DNA of 64,000 nucleotides from Sphingomonadales bacterium. Its GTDB lineage: Bacteria; Pseudomonadota; Alphaproteobacteria; Sphingomonadales; Sphingomonadaceae. A model generated the notes under the pieces. The model saw nothing but the letters and a program-made list of their open reading frames with translations, was not told the DNA's origin and searched no databases. The first letter of the stretch is position 1; each line of letters starts with the position of its first letter. Positions 53,907 to 63,647 of this stretch are shown here, in pieces. Location: contig JADJAC010000008.1 of NCBI GenBank assembly GCA_016704425.1, positions 149,186 to 213,185 on the forward strand. The letters run 5' to 3'. A program made the translations under genes and the position numbers.

Positions 53907-53966
53907 GGCTGCATCGGAATTGCCTACCTCGCGTGTTGTGGTTTTGGAGTATGGAGGGCGGTGACA

Positions 53967-54449
53967 ATGTGGCGATATGTAGCGGGGGCCTTTGCGGCCT
54001 TGTTGTTGTCCGTGGCCGGGATGCTGTTCTGGTCAAGTCAGGCAGGCACAAAGAGCATTTTGGGCGCTCCTCCCGCGTCAGAGCAATCACCTCTTGGCGC
54101 TGTCGATGTGGCTGCCCCGTTAGAGGCGAGCGACAGGACTCGCGAGAAAAGTCGCTTTTCACGATACGACGCCGATGAAAATGGCTCCGTCAGTCGTGAA
54201 GAATATCTTCAGTCGCGACGTAAATCATATGCTCGTCTCGATCTGGACGGGGATGGCAAGCTGTCTTTCGATGAATATGCCGCAAAGGCGATCAAGAAGT
54301 TTGCCAGCGTCGACCGCGACCGGACAGGCGCGTTGACGCCTGCTGAATTCCTCGCAACGCGCGTTGTCCGCAAGACAGGGCCGAAGGGTAATTGCCCCCC
54401 GCCACCACCGCTTCGAGCGAACGCGGGTGGCGGAGATGAGGACAGCTAG
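53967..54449 (+). CDS. EF-hand calcium-binding protein
   Basis: The 160-residue protein has a signal or anchor helix (GAFAALLLSVAGMLFW), then three EF-hand loops: DADENGSVSREEY, DLDGDGKLSFDEY and DRDRTGALTPAEF. ATG 53967 is preferred over the GTG at 53961, because GGAGG lies nine bases before it. Likely periplasmic calcium buffering or signalling. It is convergent with trmFO, sharing four bases. Confidence 0.88.
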   Translation: MWRYVAGAFAALLLSVAGMLFWSSQAGTKSILGAPPASEQSPLGAVDVAAPLEASDRTREKSRFSRYDADENGSVSREEYLQSRRKSYARLDLDGDGKLSFDEYAAKAIKKFASVDRDRTGALTPAEFLATRVVRKTGPKGNCPPPPPLRANAGGGDEDS

Positions 54450-55756
54450 GCCGTAAGCCAGCGCGCTAGGTCAGCCTTTGCCCGATCGGTATAGCCGCGC
54501 TTCCTGTCTGCCTTTCTGACTTTATCCGCCAGTGGTGGGAAAAGACCAAAGTTCACGTTCATAGGCTGGTAGGTGTCCGCGTCACCGCCACCTGTTATAT
54601 GCTCTAGCAGGGCTCCGAGCGCAGTAGTGGGGGGAGGCGGTGGCATGTGAAGGCCGGCCAGTTCGGCTGCCAGAAACCGCCCGGCAAGCAGGCCGACCCC
54701 GGCGCTTTCGATGTAACCTTCGCATCCGGTAATCTGCCCTGCGAAGCGGATATTGGGCCGCGACTTCAACCGCAGCGAAGTGTCGAGCAGTTTGGGCGAT
54801 TTGATGAAGGTATTCCGGTGAAGTCCACCCAGCCGCGCGAATTCGGCCTTCTCGAGCCCTGGTATCATGCGGAAGACGCGCACCTGTTCAGCATGTTTCA
54901 GTTTGGTCTGGAATCCGACCATATTCCAGAGCGTTCCCAGCGCATTGTCCTGCCGCAATTGCACGACAGCATAAGGCCAGCGCCCGGTTTTTGGATTGTC
55001 GAGCCCGACAGGCTTCATCGGGCCGTGGCGCAATGTTTCGATACCACGCGCGGCCATGACTTCGATCGGCATGCAACCGTCGAAATAGGGCGTGTTCGCT
55101 TCCCATTCCTTGAATTCGGTCTTCTCACCTGTGAGTAATGCGTCGACAAAGGCAAGGTACTGATCCTTGTCCATCGGGCAGTTTATATAGTCCTTCGTGT
55201 CTCCCTTGTCCCAGCGCGAGGCCATCCAGGCGACGTCCATGTCGATTGATTCACGATAGACGATGGGTGCAAGCGCGTCGAAGAAGGCGAGCGCTTCCTC
55301 TCCGGTTTCGACACCGATCGCCTGAGCCAACTGCGCCGCCGTCAAGGGGCCCGTGGCAATGATTACGGGCCCATCGGGGAGCGTGTCGACACGTTCCCGA
55401 GCAACTGCGATGTTGGGATGCGCCGCTATCGCTTCAGTCACGCCAGCTGCATATCCGTCCCGATCAACCGCAAGCGCCGAGCCCGCCGGAACACGATGCT
55501 TGTCCGCCTCGCGCAGGATGAGCGAGCCCATCGCCCGCATCTCTGCGTGCAGCAAGCCGACCGCATTGCTTGTATCATCATCCGAGCGGAACGAGTTTGA
55601 ACAGACGAGCTCGGCCAGTTGATCGGTTTTATGCGCAGCGGTTGGCTCCACTCCTCGCATTTCTGAAAGGCGGACCTTGATGCCCGCTTCGGCAAGTTGC
55701 CATGCTGCTTCCGATCCAGCGAGGCCGCCGCCGACGATATGGACTTGGTGTGTCAT
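54446..55756 (-). CDS. trmFO: tRNA (uracil-54-C5)-methyltransferase, folate/FAD type
   Basis: Makes ribothymidine at tRNA position 54 using methylene-tetrahydrofolate and FADH2. The 436 residues start with the FAD fold VHIVGGGLAGSEAAWQLA, then ELVCSNSFRSDD (the catalytic Cys region), ANTPYFDGCMPIEVMAARG (second Cys region), and QITGCEGYIESAGVGLLAG near the end. The second Met is chosen as start. It is divergent from the yhhN gene. Confidence 0.96.
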   Translation of the reverse strand: MTHQVHIVGGGLAGSEAAWQLAEAGIKVRLSEMRGVEPTAAHKTDQLAELVCSNSFRSDDDTSNAVGLLHAEMRAMGSLILREADKHRVPAGSALAVDRDGYAAGVTEAIAAHPNIAVARERVDTLPDGPVIIATGPLTAAQLAQAIGVETGEEALAFFDALAPIVYRESIDMDVAWMASRWDKGDTKDYINCPMDKDQYLAFVDALLTGEKTEFKEWEANTPYFDGCMPIEVMAARGIETLRHGPMKPVGLDNPKTGRWPYAVVQLRQDNALGTLWNMVGFQTKLKHAEQVRVFRMIPGLEKAEFARLGGLHRNTFIKSPKLLDTSLRLKSRPNIRFAGQITGCEGYIESAGVGLLAGRFLAAELAGLHMPPPPPTTALGALLEHITGGGDADTYQPMNVNFGLFPPLADKVRKADRKRGYTDRAKADLARWLTA

Positions 55757-55806
55757 GATCATTGCCGCTATGGCGTTTCGAGCGAAAAGGCGAGGGGGGA
55801 GATGAC

Positions 55807-56469
55807 ATGACCCAAGGTGGAGGGCTTGCGCGCATCGTGCTGATCGGCGCTGTGATCGCTGGCGTCAGCTATTTCTACGTCATTGCCGGCCATTTGGCTG
55901 GGCCCGCATTTGTCGCTTGGAAGGGTGCAGGGGTGGGCCTGCTGGCCTTGTATGCTGTGCTCAGGGCGCGAAACTCGGATGGCTGGCTGATCGCGGTCGT
56001 CATGGCGTTCGGCGCATTGGGCGACGTGTTGCTCGACGCGGCGGGCATGACCCAGGGTGCGGCAGCGTTTATTCTGGGTCATGTTGCTGCGATCATTCTC
56101 TATCTTCGAAACCGGCGTGGCGCGCTTTCTTCAAGCCAGAAATGGCTGGCAACCTTGGTCCTGCCGCTCGGCGTATTGATCGCCATCTGGTCCGTACCAT
56201 TCGAGAGCCGACCGATGATCGGCATTTATACAGCTTTTGTCGCCAGCATGGCCGCTGCGGCGTGGATCAGCCGCTTCCCGCGTTACCGCACCGGCATCGG
56301 CGCGATGATGTTCTTGGCGTCCGATCTGCTGATCTTTGCGCGCATGGGGCCGTTGGCGGGCGATGCCTGGGCAAGCTTCGCTATATGGGGCCTGTATTTC
56401 GGGGGGCAGGTCCTGATCACTCTCGGTGTGACGCGAACGCTTGGAGCCGAAACCACGAAGATCCGTTAG
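55807..56469 (+). CDS. YhhN-family lysoplasmalogenase-like membrane protein
   Basis: The 220-residue protein has seven or eight TM helices. FGALGDVLLDAAGM near residue 72 and FLASDLLIFARMGP near 175 are the conserved acid-containing motifs of the TMEM86/YhhN family, which cleaves the vinyl-ether bond of lysoplasmalogens in animals. The bacterial role is open. GGGGGGAG precedes ATG 55807. It converges with the DUF952 gene, overlapping by four bases. Confidence 0.9.
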   Translation: MTQGGGLARIVLIGAVIAGVSYFYVIAGHLAGPAFVAWKGAGVGLLALYAVLRARNSDGWLIAVVMAFGALGDVLLDAAGMTQGAAAFILGHVAAIILYLRNRRGALSSSQKWLATLVLPLGVLIAIWSVPFESRPMIGIYTAFVASMAAAAWISRFPRYRTGIGAMMFLASDLLIFARMGPLAGDAWASFAIWGLYFGGQVLITLGVTRTLGAETTKIR

Positions 56470-56777
56470 CCACCGTCCGTATTGCGGGTCTTGATGACCG
56501 CGCTGATTGGCAAGGGGCCATAGATGTGGGGAAATAGAGCGCCCCCGCGCGACGCCTCCCAACGGACCGTTTCGCCGAGCCCGGACAAGTCGATCTCTGC
56601 AATAACGAGCCCGGACTGCCCAACGAAATGTTTGTCCAGCGTGCCCTGCAGCTGATCGGCAGCGGACAGATGGATATAGCCGTCCGCAAGATCGATCGGC
56701 GCGCCAAGGAAGACACCATCTTCCCGAAACTGCGTCCACTGGGATGCAGTCAGAATCTTGAAGGCGGTTTGCGTCAC
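56466..56777 (-). CDS. DUF952 protein
   Basis: The 103-residue protein carries the family signature: FKILTASQWTQFREDG, then DLADGYIHLSAADQLQGT, and GALFPHIYGPLPI. Function unknown. GTG start overlaps the gyrA stop (GTGA), so it is read with gyrA. Confidence 0.92.
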   Translation of the reverse strand: MTQTAFKILTASQWTQFREDGVFLGAPIDLADGYIHLSAADQLQGTLDKHFVGQSGLVIAEIDLSGLGETVRWEASRGGALFPHIYGPLPISAVIKTRNTDGG

Positions 56778-59452
56778 ACGTCCGGCGTTTCGTCGTCGCT
56801 TTCGCTTTCTTCGATAAGTGCAGCACTGACGACATGTTCATCATTGGCCACATCGAAGAGCTTCACGCCTGCCGTGTTGCGGCCAATCACTCGCATGCCT
56901 TCGACTTCCATCCGGATCATCTTTGCCTGATCGGTGACCAACATGAGCTGTTCGCCATTCTTGGCCGGGAAACTTGCGACGACCGGTCCATTGCGGGCGA
57001 TGTTGTCAATATTGGTGATGCCCTGTCCGCCACGGTTGGTGCGGCGATATTCATAGGCAGACGACCGCTTGCCATAGCCATTGGCACAGACCGTCATGAT
57101 GAACTGTTCACGTTCCTGCAGCTCTGCCATTCGTTCCGCTGAGAGCACAGGCGCATTCTCATTGTCTTTCCAGGGCGCGGCCCGCAGGTACGATTCGCGT
57201 TCCTCCTGCGTGGCGCCAGAGCGCCGCAGGATGGAAAGAGAAATCACTTCGTCGTCGCCTTTGAGCGTCATGCCGCGCACGCCCGTCGATGTCCGGCTCT
57301 GGAATTCGCGAACATCGGTGCCTTCGAAGCGGATTGCCTTGCCTGCCCGCGTGGCAAGAAGCACGTCATCATCTTCTGAAAGAAGCGCAACACCAATCAG
57401 GCGATCGGCACTATCATCGTCGAAGCGCATAGCGATCTTGCCGTTCGAGGGCACGTTCGTGAAAGCGTCCATGCTGTTGCGCCGGACCGTTCCCTTTGCT
57501 GTTGCGAACATGACGTGAAGCTTGCCCCATTCCGCCTCGTCTTCAGGCAGCGGCAGCACAGTCGAAATCGTTTCGCCGGGTGCAAGCGGCAGCAGGTTGA
57601 TCATCGGCCGACCACGGGTGTTGGGGCCGCCTTCCGGCAAGCGCCACACCTTCATACGGTAGACCTTGCCCGCGGTTGAAAAGAACAGCACCGGCGTATG
57701 GGTGGACGTCACGAACAATTCGGTGATGACGTCCTCATCCTTGGTGGCCATCGCAGCTCGGCCCTTGCCGCCACGCCTCTGGGCGCGGAAGGTGTCGAGC
57801 GTTGTGCGCTTGATGTAGCCATCCAGCGTGACGGTCACGACCATATCCTCGCGTTCGATCAGGTCCTCATCATCGACGCCATCAAATGCAGCAGTGATTT
57901 CCGACCGGCGCGGCGTTGAGAATTCGTCGCGTACTGCGATCAGTTCCTCACGCATCACGTCGTAAAGCTTGGCGCGATCCGCGAGGATGGCAAGCAGATA
58001 GGCAATACTGTCCGAAAGCTCCTTCAACTCCTTGCCGATATCGTCACGGCCCAGTGCGGTCAGGCGGTGAAGGCGCAGATCGAGAATTGCGCGGACCTGG
58101 ATTTCCGACAGTCGATAAGTGGACGGCCCGGCAGTTTCCATGTCCTCGACTGCTTCCACCAGCGCAATATAGGGCGCGATCTCCGCAATCGGCCAATCGC
58201 GTATGCCAAGCTTTTCGCGCGCTTCGACCGGGCTTGAAGACCCGCGGATTATGCGGACAACCTCGTCGAGATTGGTAACGGCAATAACAAGGCCGAGCAG
58301 GATATGGGCTCGGTCGCGCGCCTTTGCGAGCTCGAACTTGGAGCGGCGCGTGATCACTTCTTCGCGGAATTTGACGAAGGCTTCAATCATGTCCCGCAGA
58401 GTCAGCACTTCAGGCCGGCCGCCGCGGATCGCCAGCATGTTTGCCGCGAAATTCTGCTGTGCTGGGGTATGCCGCCAAATCTGGTTCAGAACGACCTCTG
58501 GCGAAGCATCCCGCTTCAACTCGATGACGATACGCACGCCGAACCGGTTCGATTCGTCGCGAATATCGGAGATGCCCTCGATCTTCTTTTCCTTGGCGGC
58601 TTCTGCGATTCGCTCGACCAGAGCATTCTTGCCTTGCTGGTAGGGAATTTCGGTTAGAACAATGCTGCGCCGGTCTCCCCGGCCTTCCTCGATCACGTGG
58701 CGGCAGCGCATCACGATCGAGCCCTTGCCCGTGGTGTAAGCTGAACGGGCTCCGTGGAGGCCAAGAATCAGGGCGCCAGTCGGAAAATCGGGTGCCGGAA
58801 CGATTTCCATCAGCTCTTCGGCAGTAATTGCGCCATTGTCGATATAGGCGATTGACGCATTGACCACTTCGCCAAGATTATGAGGCGGAATGTTCGTCGC
58901 CATACCGACAGCAATCCCGCCGGCACCATTGACAAGCAGATTCGGGAAGCGGGCCGGCAGAACCTGAGGCTCGTGCTCCGAAGCATCGTAGTTCGGCTGG
59001 AAGTTGACAGTGTCTTTCTCGATATCATCGAGCAACGCATTCGCGACCTTTGCAAGCCGCGCTTCAGTGTATCGCTGGGCCGCCGGCGGGTCAGGGTCCA
59101 TCGAGCCAAAATTGCCTTGCCCGTCGATAAGCGGGAGTCGCATCGCCCAGTCCTGCGTCAGGCGCGCAAGCGCGTCATAGATCGCCTGGTCGCCGTGCGG
59201 ATGGTATTTGCCCATCGTATCGCCAACGATACGCGCGCTCTTCTTGTAAGCCTTGTTCCAGACATAACCGCTCTCATGCGCGGACCATAAGATCCGGCGA
59301 TGCACTGGCTTCAGACCGTCGCGCACGTCGGGCAGCGCGCGCGAAACAATGACCGACATCGCATAGTCGAGATAGCTCGACTTCATCTCGTCAACGATGT
59401 TGATCGGGCTAATATCCGAAGGGTCGGCGAGGACTGTCTCGTCGTTGCTCAA
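56774..59452 (-). CDS. gyrA: DNA gyrase subunit A
   Basis: The 892-residue protein has the N-terminal start SYLDYAMSVIVSRALPDVRDG, the quinolone region with HPHGDQAIYD, the active-site Tyr in AAQRYTEARL, and the GyrA-box-like QRRGGKGRAA (marks gyrase rather than topoisomerase IV), with pinwheel repeats to the C-terminus. The residue at the E. coli Ser83 position is Gln here. The DUF952 gene follows with a 4-bp overlap. Confidence 0.97.
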   Translation of the reverse strand: MSNDETVLADPSDISPINIVDEMKSSYLDYAMSVIVSRALPDVRDGLKPVHRRILWSAHESGYVWNKAYKKSARIVGDTMGKYHPHGDQAIYDALARLTQDWAMRLPLIDGQGNFGSMDPDPPAAQRYTEARLAKVANALLDDIEKDTVNFQPNYDASEHEPQVLPARFPNLLVNGAGGIAVGMATNIPPHNLGEVVNASIAYIDNGAITAEELMEIVPAPDFPTGALILGLHGARSAYTTGKGSIVMRCRHVIEEGRGDRRSIVLTEIPYQQGKNALVERIAEAAKEKKIEGISDIRDESNRFGVRIVIELKRDASPEVVLNQIWRHTPAQQNFAANMLAIRGGRPEVLTLRDMIEAFVKFREEVITRRSKFELAKARDRAHILLGLVIAVTNLDEVVRIIRGSSSPVEAREKLGIRDWPIAEIAPYIALVEAVEDMETAGPSTYRLSEIQVRAILDLRLHRLTALGRDDIGKELKELSDSIAYLLAILADRAKLYDVMREELIAVRDEFSTPRRSEITAAFDGVDDEDLIEREDMVVTVTLDGYIKRTTLDTFRAQRRGGKGRAAMATKDEDVITELFVTSTHTPVLFFSTAGKVYRMKVWRLPEGGPNTRGRPMINLLPLAPGETISTVLPLPEDEAEWGKLHVMFATAKGTVRRNSMDAFTNVPSNGKIAMRFDDDSADRLIGVALLSEDDDVLLATRAGKAIRFEGTDVREFQSRTSTGVRGMTLKGDDEVISLSILRRSGATQEERESYLRAAPWKDNENAPVLSAERMAELQEREQFIMTVCANGYGKRSSAYEYRRTNRGGQGITNIDNIARNGPVVASFPAKNGEQLMLVTDQAKMIRMEVEGMRVIGRNTAGVKLFDVANDEHVVSAALIEESESDDETPDV

Positions 59453-59667
59453 TGTCTGTCTTTCTGCTGAGATTCGCTAAGAACAGTCCTAGCCGCTGGC
59501 GCGGAAAAAGACCAGCCCCAAGGGTTGGTCGGATGGTTCAATTGTCGTTCAGACAGGCGCAGCCAAAGAGCAGTGCATTCGTTCCAGTCTTGTGTGCCTG
59601 CGTCAGTGGGACTAGCGATGATTGGAGAGTCTCGGGCAGGGAAGCCCGCTTGCAGGAGGATGACAGG

Positions 59668-60915
59668 ATGAAACTGGTTTCAAAGGCTTCGCTTGGAGCA
59701 GCGCTGGCCTTGGGCATGATCGCAGCGGGAGTGGCAACGCCCGCTTTTGCGAAGAAGGCGGAGAAAGCTGCCCCGCAATATGCACCGCAGCTAAGCAAGG
59801 AGTTTCGTGTCGCGATTGGTGCAGCGCAAAATGCTGTAAAGGGCGGAAATGCTGCCGATGCAGCTGCCAAGCTTGCCGCGGCTGAGGCACTTGCCACTCA
59901 ACCCGATGAGAAATTCTACGTTGGCGCAATTGGCTACGACGTTTACAAGCTCTCAAAGGATCCGGTGGCTGGTCGCAAGGCGATCAACCAGATGATCAAT
60001 GCCAATTCCAGAATGGTATCAAACCTGGCCGAGTTGAATCTCGCATCCGGCAATATGGCCTATGAGGCGGGTGACTATCCTGACGCGATTGCAAAACTGA
60101 CGGAAGCCGATCGTCTTGGATCCAAGGACGTGAATTGCCTGCTGCGTTTGGCGGAGGCGCATTTCAAATTGAACCAGCAGGCGCTGGGTTTGACCTTCGT
60201 TGAGCGCGCGGTGGCGCAGTCGAATGCATCGGGACAGAAGGCCCCGGAGTCTTGGTATGCGCGTGCAGCGTCGGTAGCCTACAAGGCAAAACTGAGTTCG
60301 GAAGTGGCCAAATGGACGAGCGCGCAGGTCCGTGCCTATCCTACCCCCGAAAACTGGCGCAGTGCCTTGGTGACCTATCGCGATGGCGCCCATCTGGACG
60401 GTCAGCCGTCGCTTGACCTGTTTCGGCTGATGCGCCTGACCAAGTCGCTTGCTGGCGAACGCGATTTCTTTGAATATGCGTCGCTCGCCATTGACCGTGC
60501 GCTGCCGGGCGAAGCCAAATCGACAATTGAAGAAGGGTTTGCGACAGGCGTGGTGAGCAAGACGAGCCGTGCCGTGAACGAAGTGCTGACGCTTGCGACA
60601 AACAAGATTGCGACTGACCGAGCGTCTATTGCTACCAGCGAAAAACTGGCAAACGCTGCCGGGGCCACGGGTAAGCCGGCTGCGGGTGCCGGTGACGCAT
60701 ATCTTGGTTATGGTGAGGATGCCAAGGCGATCGCCTTCTACAAGATGGCGCTTCAAAAGGGCGGGATCGACATGGATCAGGTCAACACCCGTCTGGGTAT
60801 TGCGCTGGCCCGCTCCGGGCAGAAGGACGAAGCGCGGAAGTACCTTTCCGCTGTGAATGGAGCGCGTGCCGATATTGCCAAATATTGGATGCTCTACTTG
60901 GATTTGCAGCCCTAG
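59668..60915 (+). CDS. Exported TPR-like protein
   Basis: The 415 residues start with a signal peptide (LGAALALGMIAAGVATPAFA). The rest is helical, with TPR-like segments: LNLASGNMAYEAGDYPDAIAKL, LLRLAEAHFKLNQQALGL, AYLGYGEDAKAIAFYKMAL. Predicted periplasmic scaffold. AGGAGG lies about ten bases before ATG 59668. Followed by a strong terminator. A specific function is not known. Confidence 0.85.
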   Translation: MKLVSKASLGAALALGMIAAGVATPAFAKKAEKAAPQYAPQLSKEFRVAIGAAQNAVKGGNAADAAAKLAAAEALATQPDEKFYVGAIGYDVYKLSKDPVAGRKAINQMINANSRMVSNLAELNLASGNMAYEAGDYPDAIAKLTEADRLGSKDVNCLLRLAEAHFKLNQQALGLTFVERAVAQSNASGQKAPESWYARAASVAYKAKLSSEVAKWTSAQVRAYPTPENWRSALVTYRDGAHLDGQPSLDLFRLMRLTKSLAGERDFFEYASLAIDRALPGEAKSTIEEGFATGVVSKTSRAVNEVLTLATNKIATDRASIATSEKLANAAGATGKPAAGAGDAYLGYGEDAKAIAFYKMALQKGGIDMDQVNTRLGIALARSGQKDEARKYLSAVNGARADIAKYWMLYLDLQP

Positions 60916-60950
60916 GTAGGATGGCCCGCCCAATTGCCATGTGACGAAAT

Positions 60951-60982
60951 TGCCCCCGGTGATACCTCCCGGGGGCATTTTT
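60951..60982 (+). terminator. Rho-independent terminator after the TPR gene
   Basis: TGCCCCCGG and CCGGGGGCA form a 9-bp stem (60951-60977) followed by five Ts. Confidence 0.93.
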
Positions 60983-61109
60983 GTGCGCGCGTGTGGCGGA
61001 ATTCAGATCGTGCCGGGGGGATGGCTTGTGCGTCTCAACCGGCCTCATTATAGGCGCCCACAACCGGAGGCGAGTGCGCCGCTCGGTTTGCGAGAGGAAT
61101 GAGCGTAGC

Positions 61110-61577
61110 ATGACGTCCGCACTCAACGACCCGGCTGAAGGCCGATCGGATAGCGCCACTGGTGACGAACAGAATGGCCACGATTACCGGCCCAGCGATG
61201 CAGAGCCTTTTATGAATCCTGCTCAGCTCGAATATTTTCGGAAGAAGCTTTTGGCATGGAAAGACGATATCCTTCGCGAGTCGAACGATACGCTCAAAAC
61301 CCTTCAAAACGAATCGCTGCGAGAACCTGATGTCACGGATCGGGCGTCCAGTGAAACCGATTGGTCGCTCGAACTGCGCACCCGCGACCGTCAACGCAAG
61401 CTCATCGCCAAGATCGATGCCGCGCTGCGCCGGATCGACGAAGGCGAGTATGGCTATTGCGAAGTCACTGGAGAGCCCATTTCGCTGGCCCGGCTTGAAG
61501 CGCGCCCGATTGCGACCATGACAATCGAAGCACAGGAACGCCATGAGCGGAACGAGAAAATATCCCGAGACGAATAG
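61110..61577 (+). CDS. dksA: DksA-type RNA polymerase-binding protein, single zinc ligand Cys
   Basis: The 155-residue protein binds RNA polymerase's secondary channel and works with ppGpp. Coiled-coil helix (FRKKLLAWKDDILRESND), the tip with DVTDRASSETDW, and the C-terminal globule (IDEGEYGYCEVTGEPI, then ARPIATMTIEAQERHER). E. coli DksA has four Cys at this globule; here only one is kept, so zinc binding is improbable. This zinc-free form is common in alphaproteobacteria. ATG 61110 is chosen. Confidence 0.92.
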   Translation: MTSALNDPAEGRSDSATGDEQNGHDYRPSDAEPFMNPAQLEYFRKKLLAWKDDILRESNDTLKTLQNESLREPDVTDRASSETDWSLELRTRDRQRKLIAKIDAALRRIDEGEYGYCEVTGEPISLARLEARPIATMTIEAQERHERNEKISRDE

Positions 61578-61680
61578 GGTTGGGAATGCCCCGGCATTTG
61601 GCGGAACCCGCTTGACGCCCGCCATGTCGCGCTCCTAAGGGGCCATTTCCTGGATGATGAGCGGCCGTTCTGGCTGTTGT

Positions 61681-61758
61681 GGCGATCGTAGCTCAGTTGG
61701 TTAGAGCGCCGGTTTGTGGTACCGGAGGTCGCGGGTTCGGATCCCGTCGATCGCCCCA
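61681..61758 (+). tRNA. tRNA-His (GTG)
   Basis: A 78-nt cloverleaf with an extra 5' G (position -1) giving an eight-pair acceptor GGCGATCG/CGATCGCC, anticodon GTG in the loop TTGTGGT between CCGGT and ACCGG, GGTTCGGATCC T-arm, and an encoded CCA. GTG reads CAC/CAT, histidine. The extra G is the histidine identity element. Confidence 0.97.
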
Positions 61759-61833
61759 TTTCCCCTTGAGAAACACAGTTTGAAATATTATTGCGTAGAT
61801 TCGAAATTATCGAACACGCAATGGAGTCGACCG

Positions 61834-62883
61834 ATGACCTCACCCTGGGACATGCCCGATTTCGACGATCATGAAGCGTTGCACCTGATGCGCGATGCAG
61901 AGTCTGGCCTTTCGGCCATCATCGCTATCCATTCCACGCACCTCGGCCCGGCAGGCGGCGGTACTCGTTTCTGGCACTATGCCGACAGTGAAGCGGCAAT
62001 CACCGACGCACTCCGTCTTTCTCGGGGCATGAGTTACAAGAATGCGATGGCCGGACTTGCGATGGGCGGTGGCAAGGCCGTCATCCTGTCCGACGCAAAA
62101 GGCATGAAGTCGCCAGAAATGATTTCTGCGTTTGCGCGGGCGATCGACTCGCTCGGCGGACGCTATGTTACAGCGCAGGACGTAGGGATGAGCGCGGCCG
62201 ACATGGTCGCCATTTCGCAGGGCACACGCTATGTCTCCGGCCTACCGCCAAAGGATGGCGGAGCAGGGGGCGATCCCGGTCCGACCACGGCGATGGGCGT
62301 CTTTCTCGGCGTCAAGGCGGCAGTCAGGCGCGCGCTCGGCAAGGACGACCTTGCAGGCGTCCATATTGCAATTCAGGGTGTCGGAAGCGTCGGCGGCGGT
62401 GTTGCGCGGCATGCCGCAGCCGTTGGCGCCCGGATAACCCTTGCCGACAAAAATGGCGATCATGCAACCGCGCTTGCGACTGAGATCGGCGCGCAAATCG
62501 TATCGACCGACGAGATCATGAGCGTTGAGGCTGATGTTTTTTGTCCATGCGCCCTTGGCGCAATCCTGACCGAACACAGCATATCGAAGCTTCGGGCTGC
62601 AGTGGTTGCGGGCGGGGCGAACAACCAACTTGCGACGCCTGCCGATGGAGACCGGCTACAGTCGCGCGGAATCCTTTATGCACCAGACTATGTTATCAAC
62701 GCCGGGGGGATCATTAACGTGGCGCTCGAATATCTCGACGGTGCGGATCGGGCTACTGTCGATGCTAAGGTTTTGCAGATTCCCGACAGGCTCAATGCAG
62801 TTTGGGATGGTAGCGAAGCCAGTGGCCAAAACCCGGCAAGGGTGGCGGACGCCATGGCACAAAGGCTGATCGGGAGAGGCTGA
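61834..62883 (+). CDS. Leu/Phe/Val dehydrogenase family protein
   Basis: The 349-residue protein has the Glu/Leu/Phe/Val-DH core: HLGPAGGGTRFWHYAD, MGGGKAVILSDAKGM with the catalytic Lys, TAQDVGMSAADM with the Asp, then a Rossmann segment IQGVGSVGGGVARH. It deaminates a branched or aromatic amino acid with NAD+; exact substrate unknown. GGAG lies nine bases before ATG 61834. A longer upstream frame enters the tRNA-His gene and is not used. Confidence 0.94.
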   Translation: MTSPWDMPDFDDHEALHLMRDAESGLSAIIAIHSTHLGPAGGGTRFWHYADSEAAITDALRLSRGMSYKNAMAGLAMGGGKAVILSDAKGMKSPEMISAFARAIDSLGGRYVTAQDVGMSAADMVAISQGTRYVSGLPPKDGGAGGDPGPTTAMGVFLGVKAAVRRALGKDDLAGVHIAIQGVGSVGGGVARHAAAVGARITLADKNGDHATALATEIGAQIVSTDEIMSVEADVFCPCALGAILTEHSISKLRAAVVAGGANNQLATPADGDRLQSRGILYAPDYVINAGGIINVALEYLDGADRATVDAKVLQIPDRLNAVWDGSEASGQNPARVADAMAQRLIGRG

Positions 62884-62930
62884 CCAATCTCCCTTTCCGC
62901 GAGCGTTTTCATGGTTTAGAGGACGTCGCG

Positions 62931-63647
62931 ATGCATGCTTTTGCCAATCCAGCACGATTCCTGAAGATTGCGCGTCCGATGACTCCTGTTTTTGGGTGGT
63001 TCGGAACAGCTCTCATTCTGGCTGGAGTCTATGCCGGGCTGTTTGTTACGCCTCCGGATTACTTGCAGGGCGAAACTGTCCGCATCATGTACATCCATGT
63101 GCCCGCCGCCTGGCTGGGCATGGCTGGCTGGAGCGGTATTGCGATTGCAAGCATCGCGCAGCTTGTCTGGAGGCATCCATTGGCAGGCGTCGCGGCGCGG
63201 GCCATTGCCGTGCCCGGCGCACTGTTTACGGCTCTGTGCCTGATGACCGGCTCGCTCTGGGGGCGTCCCGCTTGGGGAACCTGGTGGGAATGGGATGGAC
63301 GCATGACATCGATGCTGGTGCTGCTGTTTTTGTACTTTGGATATATCTCGCTCGCCAATGCCAGCGAAGACCGGACATCGGTGAGCCGCGTGACGGCAAT
63401 CTTCGGGATAGTCGGGGCGATCAATATTCCAATCATCAACCGTTCGGTCGTGTGGTGGAAATCGCTTCATCAGGGGCCAAGCATCACAATGAAAGGGTCG
63501 ACAATCGCGCCTGAACTGCTTTGGCCGCTTGGCTTGACGACCCTCGGCTTTTCGCTGCTTTTCGGGGCCATTGTGTTGATGCGGATGCGCGCCAATCTTG
63601 CTGAAGCAAAGGTTGAGGCGCGATTGCGGAGGCTTGCGTCGGCGTGA
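62931..63647 (+). CDS. ccmC: Haem exporter/ABC-linked protein CcmC
   Basis: The 238-residue protein has six TM helices and the WWD-type haem domain GTWWEWDGRMTS, plus MYIHVPAAWLGM and the second His region (SLHQGP). CcmC presents haem to CcmE in the periplasm for cytochrome c maturation. The stop overlaps ccmD (GTGA). The cytochrome genes near 25 kb would need this system. Confidence 0.96.
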   Translation: MHAFANPARFLKIARPMTPVFGWFGTALILAGVYAGLFVTPPDYLQGETVRIMYIHVPAAWLGMAGWSGIAIASIAQLVWRHPLAGVAARAIAVPGALFTALCLMTGSLWGRPAWGTWWEWDGRMTSMLVLLFLYFGYISLANASEDRTSVSRVTAIFGIVGAINIPIINRSVVWWKSLHQGPSITMKGSTIAPELLWPLGLTTLGFSLLFGAIVLMRMRANLAEAKVEARLRRLASA

